NCBI GenBank assembly: GCA_034004685.1
Contig: JAVEWG010000005.1
Location: 60,876 to 124,875, forward strand
Direction: 5' to 3'
Source of the DNA: JAEUNX01 sp034004685
GTDB lineage: Bacteria > Pseudomonadota > Gammaproteobacteria > Burkholderiales > Rhodocyclaceae
Length of the DNA stretch: 64,000 bases
Part shown: one piece after another, positions 26,127 through 33,543 of the stretch
Layout: every line of letters starts with the position of its first letter
How positions within the stretch are numbered: position 1 is the first letter of the stretch
Translations under genes and position numbers: made by a program
Notes under the pieces: generated by a model
What the model saw: the letters and a program-made list of their open reading frames with translations, nothing else
Database searches by the model: none
Told to the model about the DNA's origin: nothing

Positions 26127-26482
26127 GTGCAACTCCAGGAGAAACTCAGTTCTCGGTTTCAAGACCGCCCGCGGGCGGCGATGCGAGTCGGGTGCGGCCG
26201 GAGCCAAGGGCTCCGCAGACGCGGGCCTCCGGGGAGGCAGCCGGCCACTCGCGGGGCCAGCCAAGGGGAGGATTATCCTTAATGCAGCCACGTCGCGCCA
26301 AGGTTTGCGTCCGGCGCCAGGTGTGGCGGTTCCGACAAATGGTGAAGAACCAACATATCGGCTCGCCCGATAGCCTTTGATGAGCCTATGTTTTCAATGG
26401 CTTGAAGACCCGCGACCAAGCCACCCGGGCTGGCCTGGTTCCTGCCTGCCTCCCGGCAAGACCCCTTCCTGCCGAGATCCCC
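26127..26482. other. 356-bp non-coding gap between TlpA-like and AAA genes
   Basis: This is the divergent upstream region of two operons. It contains a GC-rich palindrome CCGCCCGCGGGCGG near 26168-26181 and a less GC-rich stretch around 26300-26400, where promoters are likely. I see no tRNA, no convincing small coding frame and no known riboswitch pattern. Confidence 0.45.
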
Positions 26483-28255
26483 ATGAAACTTCAGATTGAT
26501 CGGCCCCAGGTGGAGGCCCTGGCAGCCGCCTTCCCCCGGTTGGCCCCCCTTCAGGAACAACTGCGCTTCGGTAGCCGGGTGGAGGTCCTCTTCCACCACC
26601 TTTCCAGCGACGAACTGGCCCACCTGGGGAAGCTCTACGCCCAGATCCCCAAGCTGCGGGGCCGGGCAATCCAGCTCGACACCCTGCGCCAGGCCATGAA
26701 CGACGAAGGCCCCCGCTTCAACGAGGACGACCTGGAAAACCTGGTGCCCGCCCTGGCCCGCTACCTGATCAGCGACGCCAGCCGGGGCTGGCTATTCACC
26801 GCCAACCCCAGCGCCCGGCCGGCGGCCTGCGTGGTAACCCGGGTGGATTACACCCCGCCCTCGGACGACGAATCGGGCAAGGTGATCATCGAACTCAAGG
26901 CCAACGCCCGGGGCAAGCCGGCCATCGCCAACATCCGCATCGCCGGCCGGGATATCGCCGGCCACACGGTGGCGGAGATCCTGGCGGGCAAAGGCTATGT
27001 GAAGGAAACCCCGGCCCTCCTGGTGGCCTATGACGAAACCGCTGCCCGCTACTTCGACTGGCGGGCCCGCTATGGTGAGCAGTTCTCCGGCCGGGGCACC
27101 GGCGTCTTCGCCGAGGATCCCACCGCCTCCCACCGCGACACCGACTGGAGCCGCAAGGAAGTGGTGGTGCTGTCCTCCTCCGGAGGCACGGCCCGGCTGG
27201 TCAATGACGAAGGAATCCTGGCCGAGCGGGTGCTGACCCTCGACGCCAGCGGGGACATCCTGGGCAAATACCTGCGCAAGGCCGCCAAAAGCCTGCGCTA
27301 CAAGGGAGAAGACGAAGCCGAGGAAAGCCAGGCGGCCATCCCCAAGGGGATGTTCACCGAGCTGCCGGTGCATTTCTACATCCTGATGTTCCACCTGGAT
27401 CTCCACCACTACCTGTGGGTCCACGTGGACGATCTGGAGCCCTACGCCTACCAGCCTGCCTTGAAGCAGAAGCTGATCCTGCCGCCGGAGCAGACCGACC
27501 TCATCGACATCCTCACCGCCGAAATGGACGTACTGATGGACGACATCGTGGAGGGCAAGTCCGGCGGCACCACGGTGCTGTGCGCCGGGCCTCCGGGGGT
27601 GGGCAAGACCCTCACCGCCGAGGTCTATTCGGAAATCATCCGGCGCCCCCTCTACCGGGTGCACTCGGGCCAACTGGGCCTCAACGTGGCGACCATGGAG
27701 ACCATTCTCAAGGAAGTGCTGACCCGGGCCCAGCGCTGGGGCGCGGTGATGCTCATCGACGAGGCGGACGTGTACATCCGCCGCCGGGACGACGACATGA
27801 CCGCCAACGCGGTAGTGGGGGTCTTCCTGCGGGTGCTGGAATACTTCAACGGCCTGCTCTTCCTCACCACCAACCGGGTGGAGGACATCGACGAAGCCAT
27901 CGTTTCCCGCTGCATCGCCCTGATCAAGTACAACCCGCCGGACCAGGCGGGCCGGCGGCGGATCTGGCAAGTGATGGCGGAGCAGTTCGGCCTAGCCCTG
28001 GCGCCCGAGGAGGTGGAAGCCCTGGCGGACCTGTTCCCCGCTGCCAGCGGGCGGGACATCAAGGGCCTGGCCAAGCTGGTGGCCAAGTTCTGCAGCCAGA
28101 AGAGCCTGCCCCCCAGCCTGGCAGTGTTCCGACGCTGCGCGGTATTCCGGGGCCTGGAAGCACACGGGGCGGGCTGGATCAGCCGCCCCGGGCGATGGCC
28201 TGGAGACGGGCTACCCGCTCGGCGGTGGTGGGATGGGTGGAGAACAGGCCCTTGA
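26483..28255 (+). CDS. Uncharacterised AAA+ ATPase
   Basis: A 590-residue protein with one C-terminal AAA+ module and a long N-terminal region (about 1-340) that I do not recognise. Walker A is GPPGVGKT (369-376), Walker B is AVMLIDEA (421-428), and a sensor-1 Asn lies in LFLTTNRVEDIDEAI, with arginine-finger-like SRC downstream. The pattern resembles classical AAA (FtsH/proteasome/BCS1-like) ATPases, but no protease or second ring partner is present. The N-terminus is acidic and has no membrane segment, so it is a cytoplasmic remodeller of unknown substrate. The last 77 bases overlap the end of htpX on the other strand. Confidence 0.78.
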   Translation: MKLQIDRPQVEALAAAFPRLAPLQEQLRFGSRVEVLFHHLSSDELAHLGKLYAQIPKLRGRAIQLDTLRQAMNDEGPRFNEDDLENLVPALARYLISDASRGWLFTANPSARPAACVVTRVDYTPPSDDESGKVIIELKANARGKPAIANIRIAGRDIAGHTVAEILAGKGYVKETPALLVAYDETAARYFDWRARYGEQFSGRGTGVFAEDPTASHRDTDWSRKEVVVLSSSGGTARLVNDEGILAERVLTLDASGDILGKYLRKAAKSLRYKGEDEAEESQAAIPKGMFTELPVHFYILMFHLDLHHYLWVHVDDLEPYAYQPALKQKLILPPEQTDLIDILTAEMDVLMDDIVEGKSGGTTVLCAGPPGVGKTLTAEVYSEIIRRPLYRVHSGQLGLNVATMETILKEVLTRAQRWGAVMLIDEADVYIRRRDDDMTANAVVGVFLRVLEYFNGLLFLTTNRVEDIDEAIVSRCIALIKYNPPDQAGRRRIWQVMAEQFGLALAPEEVEALADLFPAASGRDIKGLAKLVAKFCSQKSLPPSLAVFRRCAVFRGLEAHGAGWISRPGRWPGDGLPARRWWDGWRTGP

Positions 28256-29030
28256 TGCCGTCCCCGGAAAGGGGATTCATGATCATCATCTGGGCGGTTT
28301 CCGGATGGGCTTCGGCGGCGTGCATGGGGATGCCCCGGGCGTAGGCATCGATCTTGGAAAGGGCGCTGGCCAGGGCCTCCGGATCGCCGGAAATGGCCGC
28401 CCCGCCCCGGTCGGCACCGAACTCCCGGGTGCGGGAGATGGCCATCTGGATCAGCATGGCCGCCAGGGGGGCCAAGATCATGATGATGATGGACACGATG
28501 GGGTTGGGGCGGTTTTCCCCGTCCCGGCCACCCCCGAAGAACATGCCGAACTGGGCCAGGGCCGAGATGGCGCCGGCCACCGTGGCGGAAATGGTGGAAA
28601 TCAGGATGTCCCGGTTCTTCACATGGGCCAGCTCATGGGCCATCACCCCCCGCAATTCCCGCTCCGAGAGCATCCGGATGATGCCGGCGGTGGCCGCCAC
28701 GGCGGCGTGCTCCGGATTGCGGCCGGTGGCGAAGGCGTTGGGCTGGGCCTCGTCGATGATGTACACCTTGGGCATGGGCAATTCCGCCCGCCGGGCCAGG
28801 TCAGCCACCATGTTGTAAAGGTAGGGGGAGGTGCTGCCATCCACCTCCCGGGCCTTGTACATCCGCAGCACCATCTTGTCCGAGAACCAGTAGGCCCACA
28901 CGTTCATGGCGCCACCAAAGACCAGGGCCAGCAGCATGCCCTGGCGCCCCCCCAGCATCCCGCCCACCACGCCAAAAAGGGCAAGGATGCCGGCCATCAG
29001 GATGGAGGTCTTGAGCCAGTTGCCAAACAT
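28179..29030 (-). CDS. htpX: Protease HtpX (membrane zinc metalloprotease)
   Basis: A 283-residue M48B protease for quality control of inner-membrane proteins. Two N-terminal membrane segments (about 8-26 and 31-48) precede the zinc motif HELAH (His132, Glu133, His136). The third ligand Glu is in RTREFGADRGGAA, and two more hydrophobic segments (about 150-200) lie between. The C-terminus LFSTHPTTAERVARL is diagnostic. The ATG at 29030 has GGAG nine bases upstream. It lies downstream of fmt on the same strand (gap 82 bases). Confidence 0.95.
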   Translation of the reverse strand: MFGNWLKTSILMAGILALFGVVGGMLGGRQGMLLALVFGGAMNVWAYWFSDKMVLRMYKAREVDGSTSPYLYNMVADLARRAELPMPKVYIIDEAQPNAFATGRNPEHAAVAATAGIIRMLSERELRGVMAHELAHVKNRDILISTISATVAGAISALAQFGMFFGGGRDGENRPNPIVSIIIMILAPLAAMLIQMAISRTREFGADRGGAAISGDPEALASALSKIDAYARGIPMHAAEAHPETAQMMIMNPLSGDGIKGLFSTHPTTAERVARLQAIARGG

Positions 29031-29112
29031 CTTCTTCAACTCCGCAAGGGTAAGAAGCCACAGGGCTCCGCAGCTATAGATGGGGGCCCGGGCAAAAAAT
29101 TCAATGCGACGG

Positions 29113-30042
29113 TCAGATCGCGGGCAGGTCGAAGCGCACCCCCGGCGCCACCGGGAAACCCTTGAGCAGCTCCCCCACCGGCAGACGCCGGCCACCGGGT
29201 TTCTGGGCGGCGGTGATCACCAGCACCCCCTCCCCGCAAGCCACCCGCAAGCCCTGACCATCCGCCGCCAGGACGGTCCCGGGTTCCCCCCGGCCGACCT
29301 CGACCCGGGCCTCCCACAGCTTGAGGGGCGTACCCGCCAGGGTGGCGCTGGCAACCGGGAAGGGATTGAAGGCACGGATCGCCCGCTCGATCTCCACCGC
29401 CGGCCGACGCCAATCCATGGCCGCCTCGGCCTTGGCGATCTTGGCGGCGTAGGTCACGCCTTCCTCGGGCTGGGGAGTGGCGAGCAAGTCTGGCAGGGCC
29501 GCCAGGGCCTGGACGACCATTTCACCCCCCAGGGCCGCCAGCTTGTCGTGGAGGCTGGCGGTGGTGTCGTCGGCCAGGATCGGCGTCGCCTGCTTGAGGA
29601 GCATGGGACCGGTGTCCAGGCCGGCGTCCATCTGCATGATGGTAATGCCCGTCTGGGCATCCCCCGCCTCGATGGCCCGGTGGATGGGAGCCGCGCCCCG
29701 CCAGCGGGGCAGCAGGGAGGCGTGGATGTTGATGCAGCCCAGGCGGGGCAGCTCCAGCACCGCCTGGGGCAGGATCAGGCCATAGGCGGCCACCACCAGC
29801 ACATCCGCCCGGCAGGCCGCCAGGGCCGCCTGCTGCGCCGGGGTGCGCAGCTTCTCCGGCTGGTCCACCGGGATGCCATGGGCCAGGGCCACCTTCTTCA
29901 CCGGGCTGGGCTGGCGTTGCATCCCCCGCCCGGCGGGGCGGTCGGGCTGGGTCAGGACCAGGGGCACCTCATGGCCGGCGGCCAGGATGGCTTCCAGGGC
30001 AACAGCGGCGAATTCGGGGGTACCAGCAAAGGCGACACGCAT
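29113..30042 (-). CDS. fmt: Methionyl-tRNA formyltransferase
   Basis: A 309-residue enzyme that formylates initiator Met-tRNA using 10-formyl-THF. The N-terminal Rossmann domain starts MRVAFAGTPEFAAVALEAIL. The folate-binding and catalytic block is CINIHASLLPRWRGAAPIHR, with the Asp in ITIMQMDAGLDTGPML. The positively charged FMT C-terminal domain occupies about residues 205-305 (GTPLKLWEARV). It follows def on the same strand (gap 102 bases), the usual def-fmt pairing that couples formylation with deformylation. Confidence 0.96.
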   Translation of the reverse strand: MRVAFAGTPEFAAVALEAILAAGHEVPLVLTQPDRPAGRGMQRQPSPVKKVALAHGIPVDQPEKLRTPAQQAALAACRADVLVVAAYGLILPQAVLELPRLGCINIHASLLPRWRGAAPIHRAIEAGDAQTGITIMQMDAGLDTGPMLLKQATPILADDTTASLHDKLAALGGEMVVQALAALPDLLATPQPEEGVTYAAKIAKAEAAMDWRRPAVEIERAIRAFNPFPVASATLAGTPLKLWEARVEVGRGEPGTVLAADGQGLRVACGEGVLVITAAQKPGGRRLPVGELLKGFPVAPGVRFDLPAI

Positions 30043-30144
30043 GGGCGTTGATTCTCTATGGATGACAGCGGCCCTGACTGTTGCGCAAACCTTGGCGAGC
30101 CATCCAAAGGCGGGATAGGGCTGAGGAGCGGCTTTATGGGCAAG

Positions 30145-30648
30145 TCAGGCGGTGATACGGGCCTTCTTGGCCAGCTTGTTCTTGATGCGGGTGAGCTTGA
30201 GCTGGGACAGATATTCCACGAAGACCTTACCGTCCAGGTGGTCCAGCTCATGCTGGATGCACACCGCCAGCAGGCCCTCGGCTTCCAGTTCGAAGGGCTC
30301 ACCCATCTCGTTGAGGGCCCGTACCTTCACCTTTTCGGCCCGGCTGACCTTTTCGTAAATGCCCGGCACCGACAGGCAGCCCTCCTCGCACACCTGCTCG
30401 CCGGAGCGCTCCAGGATCTCCGGGTTGATGAAGGCCATCAGGGCATTGCGCTCCTCGCTCACGTCGATCACCACCACCCGTTTGTGTATGTCTACCTGGG
30501 TGGCGGCCAGACCGATGCCGGGGGCCTCGTACATGGTCTCGGCCATGTCGGCCACCAGCTTGCGGATGGAATCATCCACGGCCCGCACCGGGGCGGCCTT
30601 CTTGTGGAGTCGGGAATCAGGGAAGCGGAGGATGGGGAGCAGTGCCAT
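30145..30648 (-). CDS. def: Peptide deformylase
   Basis: A 167-residue metallohydrolase that removes the N-formyl group from new proteins. All three motifs are intact: GIGLAATQV (motif 1), EEGCLSVPG (motif 2, with the metal Cys) and QHELDHLDG (motif 3, HEXXH). The start MALLPILRFPDSRLHKKA is the typical family N-terminus, so the ATG at 30648 is chosen over an upstream frame rich in basic residues. It is divergent from the LysM-dprA-smg-topB group, with a 166-bp gap. Confidence 0.96.
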   Translation of the reverse strand: MALLPILRFPDSRLHKKAAPVRAVDDSIRKLVADMAETMYEAPGIGLAATQVDIHKRVVVIDVSEERNALMAFINPEILERSGEQVCEEGCLSVPGIYEKVSRAEKVKVRALNEMGEPFELEAEGLLAVCIQHELDHLDGKVFVEYLSQLKLTRIKNKLAKKARITA

Positions 30649-30814
30649 AAATGCTTGCCGGGTTAAGCCATTACGTGCAGAATTTCGAGCAGTTTGAGAG
30701 GCCCGAGAAGCCCGGACCTTTCCATTCATCATCATCACGGGCGGCCGACTAAAGTCATCGGGAAATAGCCGGGGCCTCCCGGTGCCGACCGTTCAACGGA
30801 TACGGAAGCGAGCA

Positions 30815-31846
30815 ATGATTCGCATTATATTCCCTCTCCTGGCCAGCGTCTTTGCCCTCGTGGCCGCGCCCGCCTCCGCCGAACCGGCGCCCCTCGCTCC
30901 TGACGCGCCGGATAGCTATACCGTCCAACGGGGCGACACCCTGTGGGGTATCTCCGGTCATTTCCTCCAGCAACCCTGGCGCTGGCCCGAAGTCTGGCGC
31001 CTGAATCGGGACCAGATCCGCAATCCCCATCTGATCTACCCCGGGCAGGTGGTGATTCTCGACCGCTCCGGCCCATACCTGGGAATCGGCAAGCGGGTTG
31101 GCGCACCCCCCGTGGAGAAGCTCTCCCCGAAGATCCACGAGGACACCGCCAATCAGGCCATTCCCAGCATTCCCCAGCACGTGATCCAGCCCTTCCTGGC
31201 CCAACCCCTGGTGGTGGACGACGAGCGCATCGCCGGTTCGGCAGCCATCGTGGCCACCCAGGAAAACCGGGTCTATTCCGGCACGGGCGATACCATCTTC
31301 GCCAAGAACGTAACGCCCGGGAGCAAGGTCTGGCAGGTCTATCGCCAAGGCCAGAAGCTGGTGGATCCCGACACCAAGGAGATCCTGGGTTACGAAGCGG
31401 TCCATCTGGGTACCGCCCGGGTCGAGGAAGATGGCACGCCGGCCACCCTCAAGGTCACCAGCGCCCTGTCGGAAATCGGTGTTGGCGACCGCATGCTGCC
31501 CGCCGAACAACCCGGCATCTTCTCCTACGCGCCCCACCCTCCTGGCCAGGCCGTGCAAGGCAAGCTCCTGTCCATTTACGGCGGCGTGGCCGAAGGGGGC
31601 CGCAACAACGTAGTGGCCCTCAACGTGGGTAAGGCCGACGGCCTGGATGTGGGCACGGTGCTGGCCCTCTACCGCCATCGGGGCACCATCGAATACAAGG
31701 ACGATGGCAGCAAGGAAACCTTCACCCTGCCCGACCATCGCTATGGTCTGGTCTTCGTCTTCCGGGTGTTCAACCGGGTGAGCTACGCCCTGGTAATGGA
31801 CACCGACGGCTCCGTGGCGGTGGGTGACCGGGTCCAGAAACCCTGA
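30815..31846 (+). CDS. LysM-domain exported protein
   Basis: A 343-residue exported protein with a signal peptide (residues 1-22, ending APASA) and one LysM domain (about 34-82: YTVQRGDTLWGISGHFLQQP ... IYPGQVVIL), which binds peptidoglycan. The long C-terminal part has no motif I know but includes beta-rich blocks such as GTGDTIFAKNV and VGKADGLDVGTVLALYRH. The family sits just upstream of dprA in many betaproteobacteria. The ATG at 30815 follows GGAAGCGAGC. The dprA start codon overlaps its end by 23 bases. Confidence 0.87.
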   Translation: MIRIIFPLLASVFALVAAPASAEPAPLAPDAPDSYTVQRGDTLWGISGHFLQQPWRWPEVWRLNRDQIRNPHLIYPGQVVILDRSGPYLGIGKRVGAPPVEKLSPKIHEDTANQAIPSIPQHVIQPFLAQPLVVDDERIAGSAAIVATQENRVYSGTGDTIFAKNVTPGSKVWQVYRQGQKLVDPDTKEILGYEAVHLGTARVEEDGTPATLKVTSALSEIGVGDRMLPAEQPGIFSYAPHPPGQAVQGKLLSIYGGVAEGGRNNVVALNVGKADGLDVGTVLALYRHRGTIEYKDDGSKETFTLPDHRYGLVFVFRVFNRVSYALVMDTDGSVAVGDRVQKP

Positions 31847-32951
31847 CGAGGCCCGCCCGGCCGGGGGGGAAGAACTGATCCCCTGGCTGCGCCTGACCCT
31901 CGTTCCCGGGATTGGCGCCGCCCGGCAGCGACAGCTCCTGGCGGCCTTCGGCCCCCCTGACAAAATCTTCTCCAGCAGCCGCCACGCCATCGCCCAGATC
32001 ATCGGCGACGAACTGGCCGGCCGTCTCTTGGCGGCGGATACCCAAGCCCAGATCCAGGCCACCCAGGAATGGCTCCAGGAAGCGGGCAACACCATCCTCA
32101 CCCTGGGGGATCCGGATTATCCCGTCTGCCTTCTGGAAATTTCCGATCCACCGGTACTCCTCTACGTGAAGGGCAATCCAGCCTGGCTAAACCGTCCATC
32201 TCTGGCCATGGTGGGAGCCCGCTCCGCCACCCCCCAGGGGGCGGCCACCGCCCGAGCCTTCGCCCAAAGCCTGGCGGGGGTTGGCCTGACCATCGTGAGT
32301 GGCCTGGCCCTGGGGATCGATGCCGCCGCCCACGAGGGTGCCGTGGCCGAAGCTGGGGGCACCGTGGCGGTGATCGGCACCGGCATCGACCGGATCTACC
32401 CGGCCAGCAACAAGGCGTTGGCTCACCGGATTGCCGAGGCGGGAGCCATCGTTTCCGAGTTTCCCCTGGGGACACCCGCCCTGGCGGCCAACTTCCCGCG
32501 CCGCAACCGCATCATCGCCGGCCTGGCACGGGGCGTCCTGGTGGTGGAGGCGGCACTGGGCAGCGGCTCCCTGATCACCGCCCGACTCGCCGCCGAACAG
32601 GGGCGGGAGGTCTTCGCCATCCCCGGTTCGATCCATTCCCCCCTGTCCAAGGGCTGCCACCGGCTGATCCGGGACGGCGCCAAGCTGGTGGAAACCGCCG
32701 CCGACGTCCTCGAAGAACTGCGCTGGAACGGGCTTGCGGCCCAGCCCTCAAGCCCTCCGCCACAGCCCATCCCGGAGCCCGCCCCGGAGGAATCCCAAGT
32801 CCTGGCCGCCCTGGGACACGACCCGGCGGACCTGGACGCCCTTGCCCAGCGCTGCGGCTTGACGGCCGATGCGCTGTACGCCATCCTGCTTCCCATGGAA
32901 CTGGACGGGCGCATTGCCCGCCTGCCCGGCGGACGGTTCCAGCAACTCTGA
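31824..32951 (+). CDS. dprA: DNA-processing protein DprA
   Basis: A 375-residue DprA/Smf protein, which loads RecA on incoming single-stranded DNA during transformation. The Rossmann-like core has GNPAWLNRPSLAMVGARSAT, SGLALGIDAAAHEGAV, IGTGIDRIYPASNKAL, FPRRNRIIAGLARGVLVVEA and GSGSLITARLA. An N-terminal SAM-like helical region (about 1-75) and a C-terminal winged helix (about 310-375) complete the usual layout. The GTG at 31824 lies inside the upstream LysM gene and gives the normal length; translation is probably coupled. smg follows 13 bases after the stop. Confidence 0.94.
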   Translation: MTGSRNPDEARPAGGEELIPWLRLTLVPGIGAARQRQLLAAFGPPDKIFSSSRHAIAQIIGDELAGRLLAADTQAQIQATQEWLQEAGNTILTLGDPDYPVCLLEISDPPVLLYVKGNPAWLNRPSLAMVGARSATPQGAATARAFAQSLAGVGLTIVSGLALGIDAAAHEGAVAEAGGTVAVIGTGIDRIYPASNKALAHRIAEAGAIVSEFPLGTPALAANFPRRNRIIAGLARGVLVVEAALGSGSLITARLAAEQGREVFAIPGSIHSPLSKGCHRLIRDGAKLVETAADVLEELRWNGLAAQPSSPPPQPIPEPAPEESQVLAALGHDPADLDALAQRCGLTADALYAILLPMELDGRIARLPGGRFQQL

Positions 32952-32964
32952 TTCTCCCAGCCCC

Positions 32965-33429
32965 ATGTTCGACATCCTGGTCTACCTCTTCGAAAACTAC
33001 GTCCACGCCGATGCCTGCCCCGAAGGCGAGCAGTTGGCGCGCAAGCTGTCCGCCGCCGGGTTCGAGGAGGAAGAGATCGTCGAGGCCATGGAATGGTTTT
33101 CCGGCTTGAAGCTCAGCTCCGGCCAGACCCCCAGCTTCGAGCGCGGGGGCAACGCCATCCGTCTCTTTGCCGAGGAAGAACAGATCCATATTGGGGTGGA
33201 ATGCCGGGGTTTCCTGGCCTTCCTGGAAAACGCGGGGGTCCTGGACGGGCCGACCCGGGAGCTCATCATCGAGCGCGCCCTGGCCCTGACCAACGCCACC
33301 CTGACCCTCAACCGCTTCAAGGTCATCGTCCTCATGGTGCTGTGGCAGCAAGACGCCCCCATGGACAACCTGATCCTGGATGAACTGCTGTCGGAAGAGG
33401 ACGAAGACATCAATCCCCTCTTCCACTAG
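32965..33429 (+). CDS. smg: Smg protein (DUF494)
   Basis: A 154-residue acidic, helical protein of the Smg/DUF494 family, which is found next to dprA and topA/topB in proteobacteria. It starts MFDILVYLFENYVHADACP and contains LARKLSAAGFEEEEI and LLSEEDEDINPLFH, all family marks. Its function is unknown. The ATG at 32965 is 13 bases after dprA. It is followed by a 114-bp gap and topB. Confidence 0.93.
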   Translation: MFDILVYLFENYVHADACPEGEQLARKLSAAGFEEEEIVEAMEWFSGLKLSSGQTPSFERGGNAIRLFAEEEQIHIGVECRGFLAFLENAGVLDGPTRELIIERALALTNATLTLNRFKVIVLMVLWQQDAPMDNLILDELLSEEDEDINPLFH

Positions 33430-33543
33430 CGCAAGCTTGACCTTGCGGCTTGCGGGGGCGGTGGCCTCTTCAATATCATGCGCCGCTTCTGACATCTTCG
33501 AGACTGGGGCACCTCCCCGGTCCTCTCCTACTGCGGCCACGGC

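Noticed and set aside
26127..26482. Riboswitch or small RNA in the gap before the AAA gene
   Set aside because: No conserved riboswitch core or paired terminator/antiterminator was recognised. The GC-rich palindromes are common in this genome.
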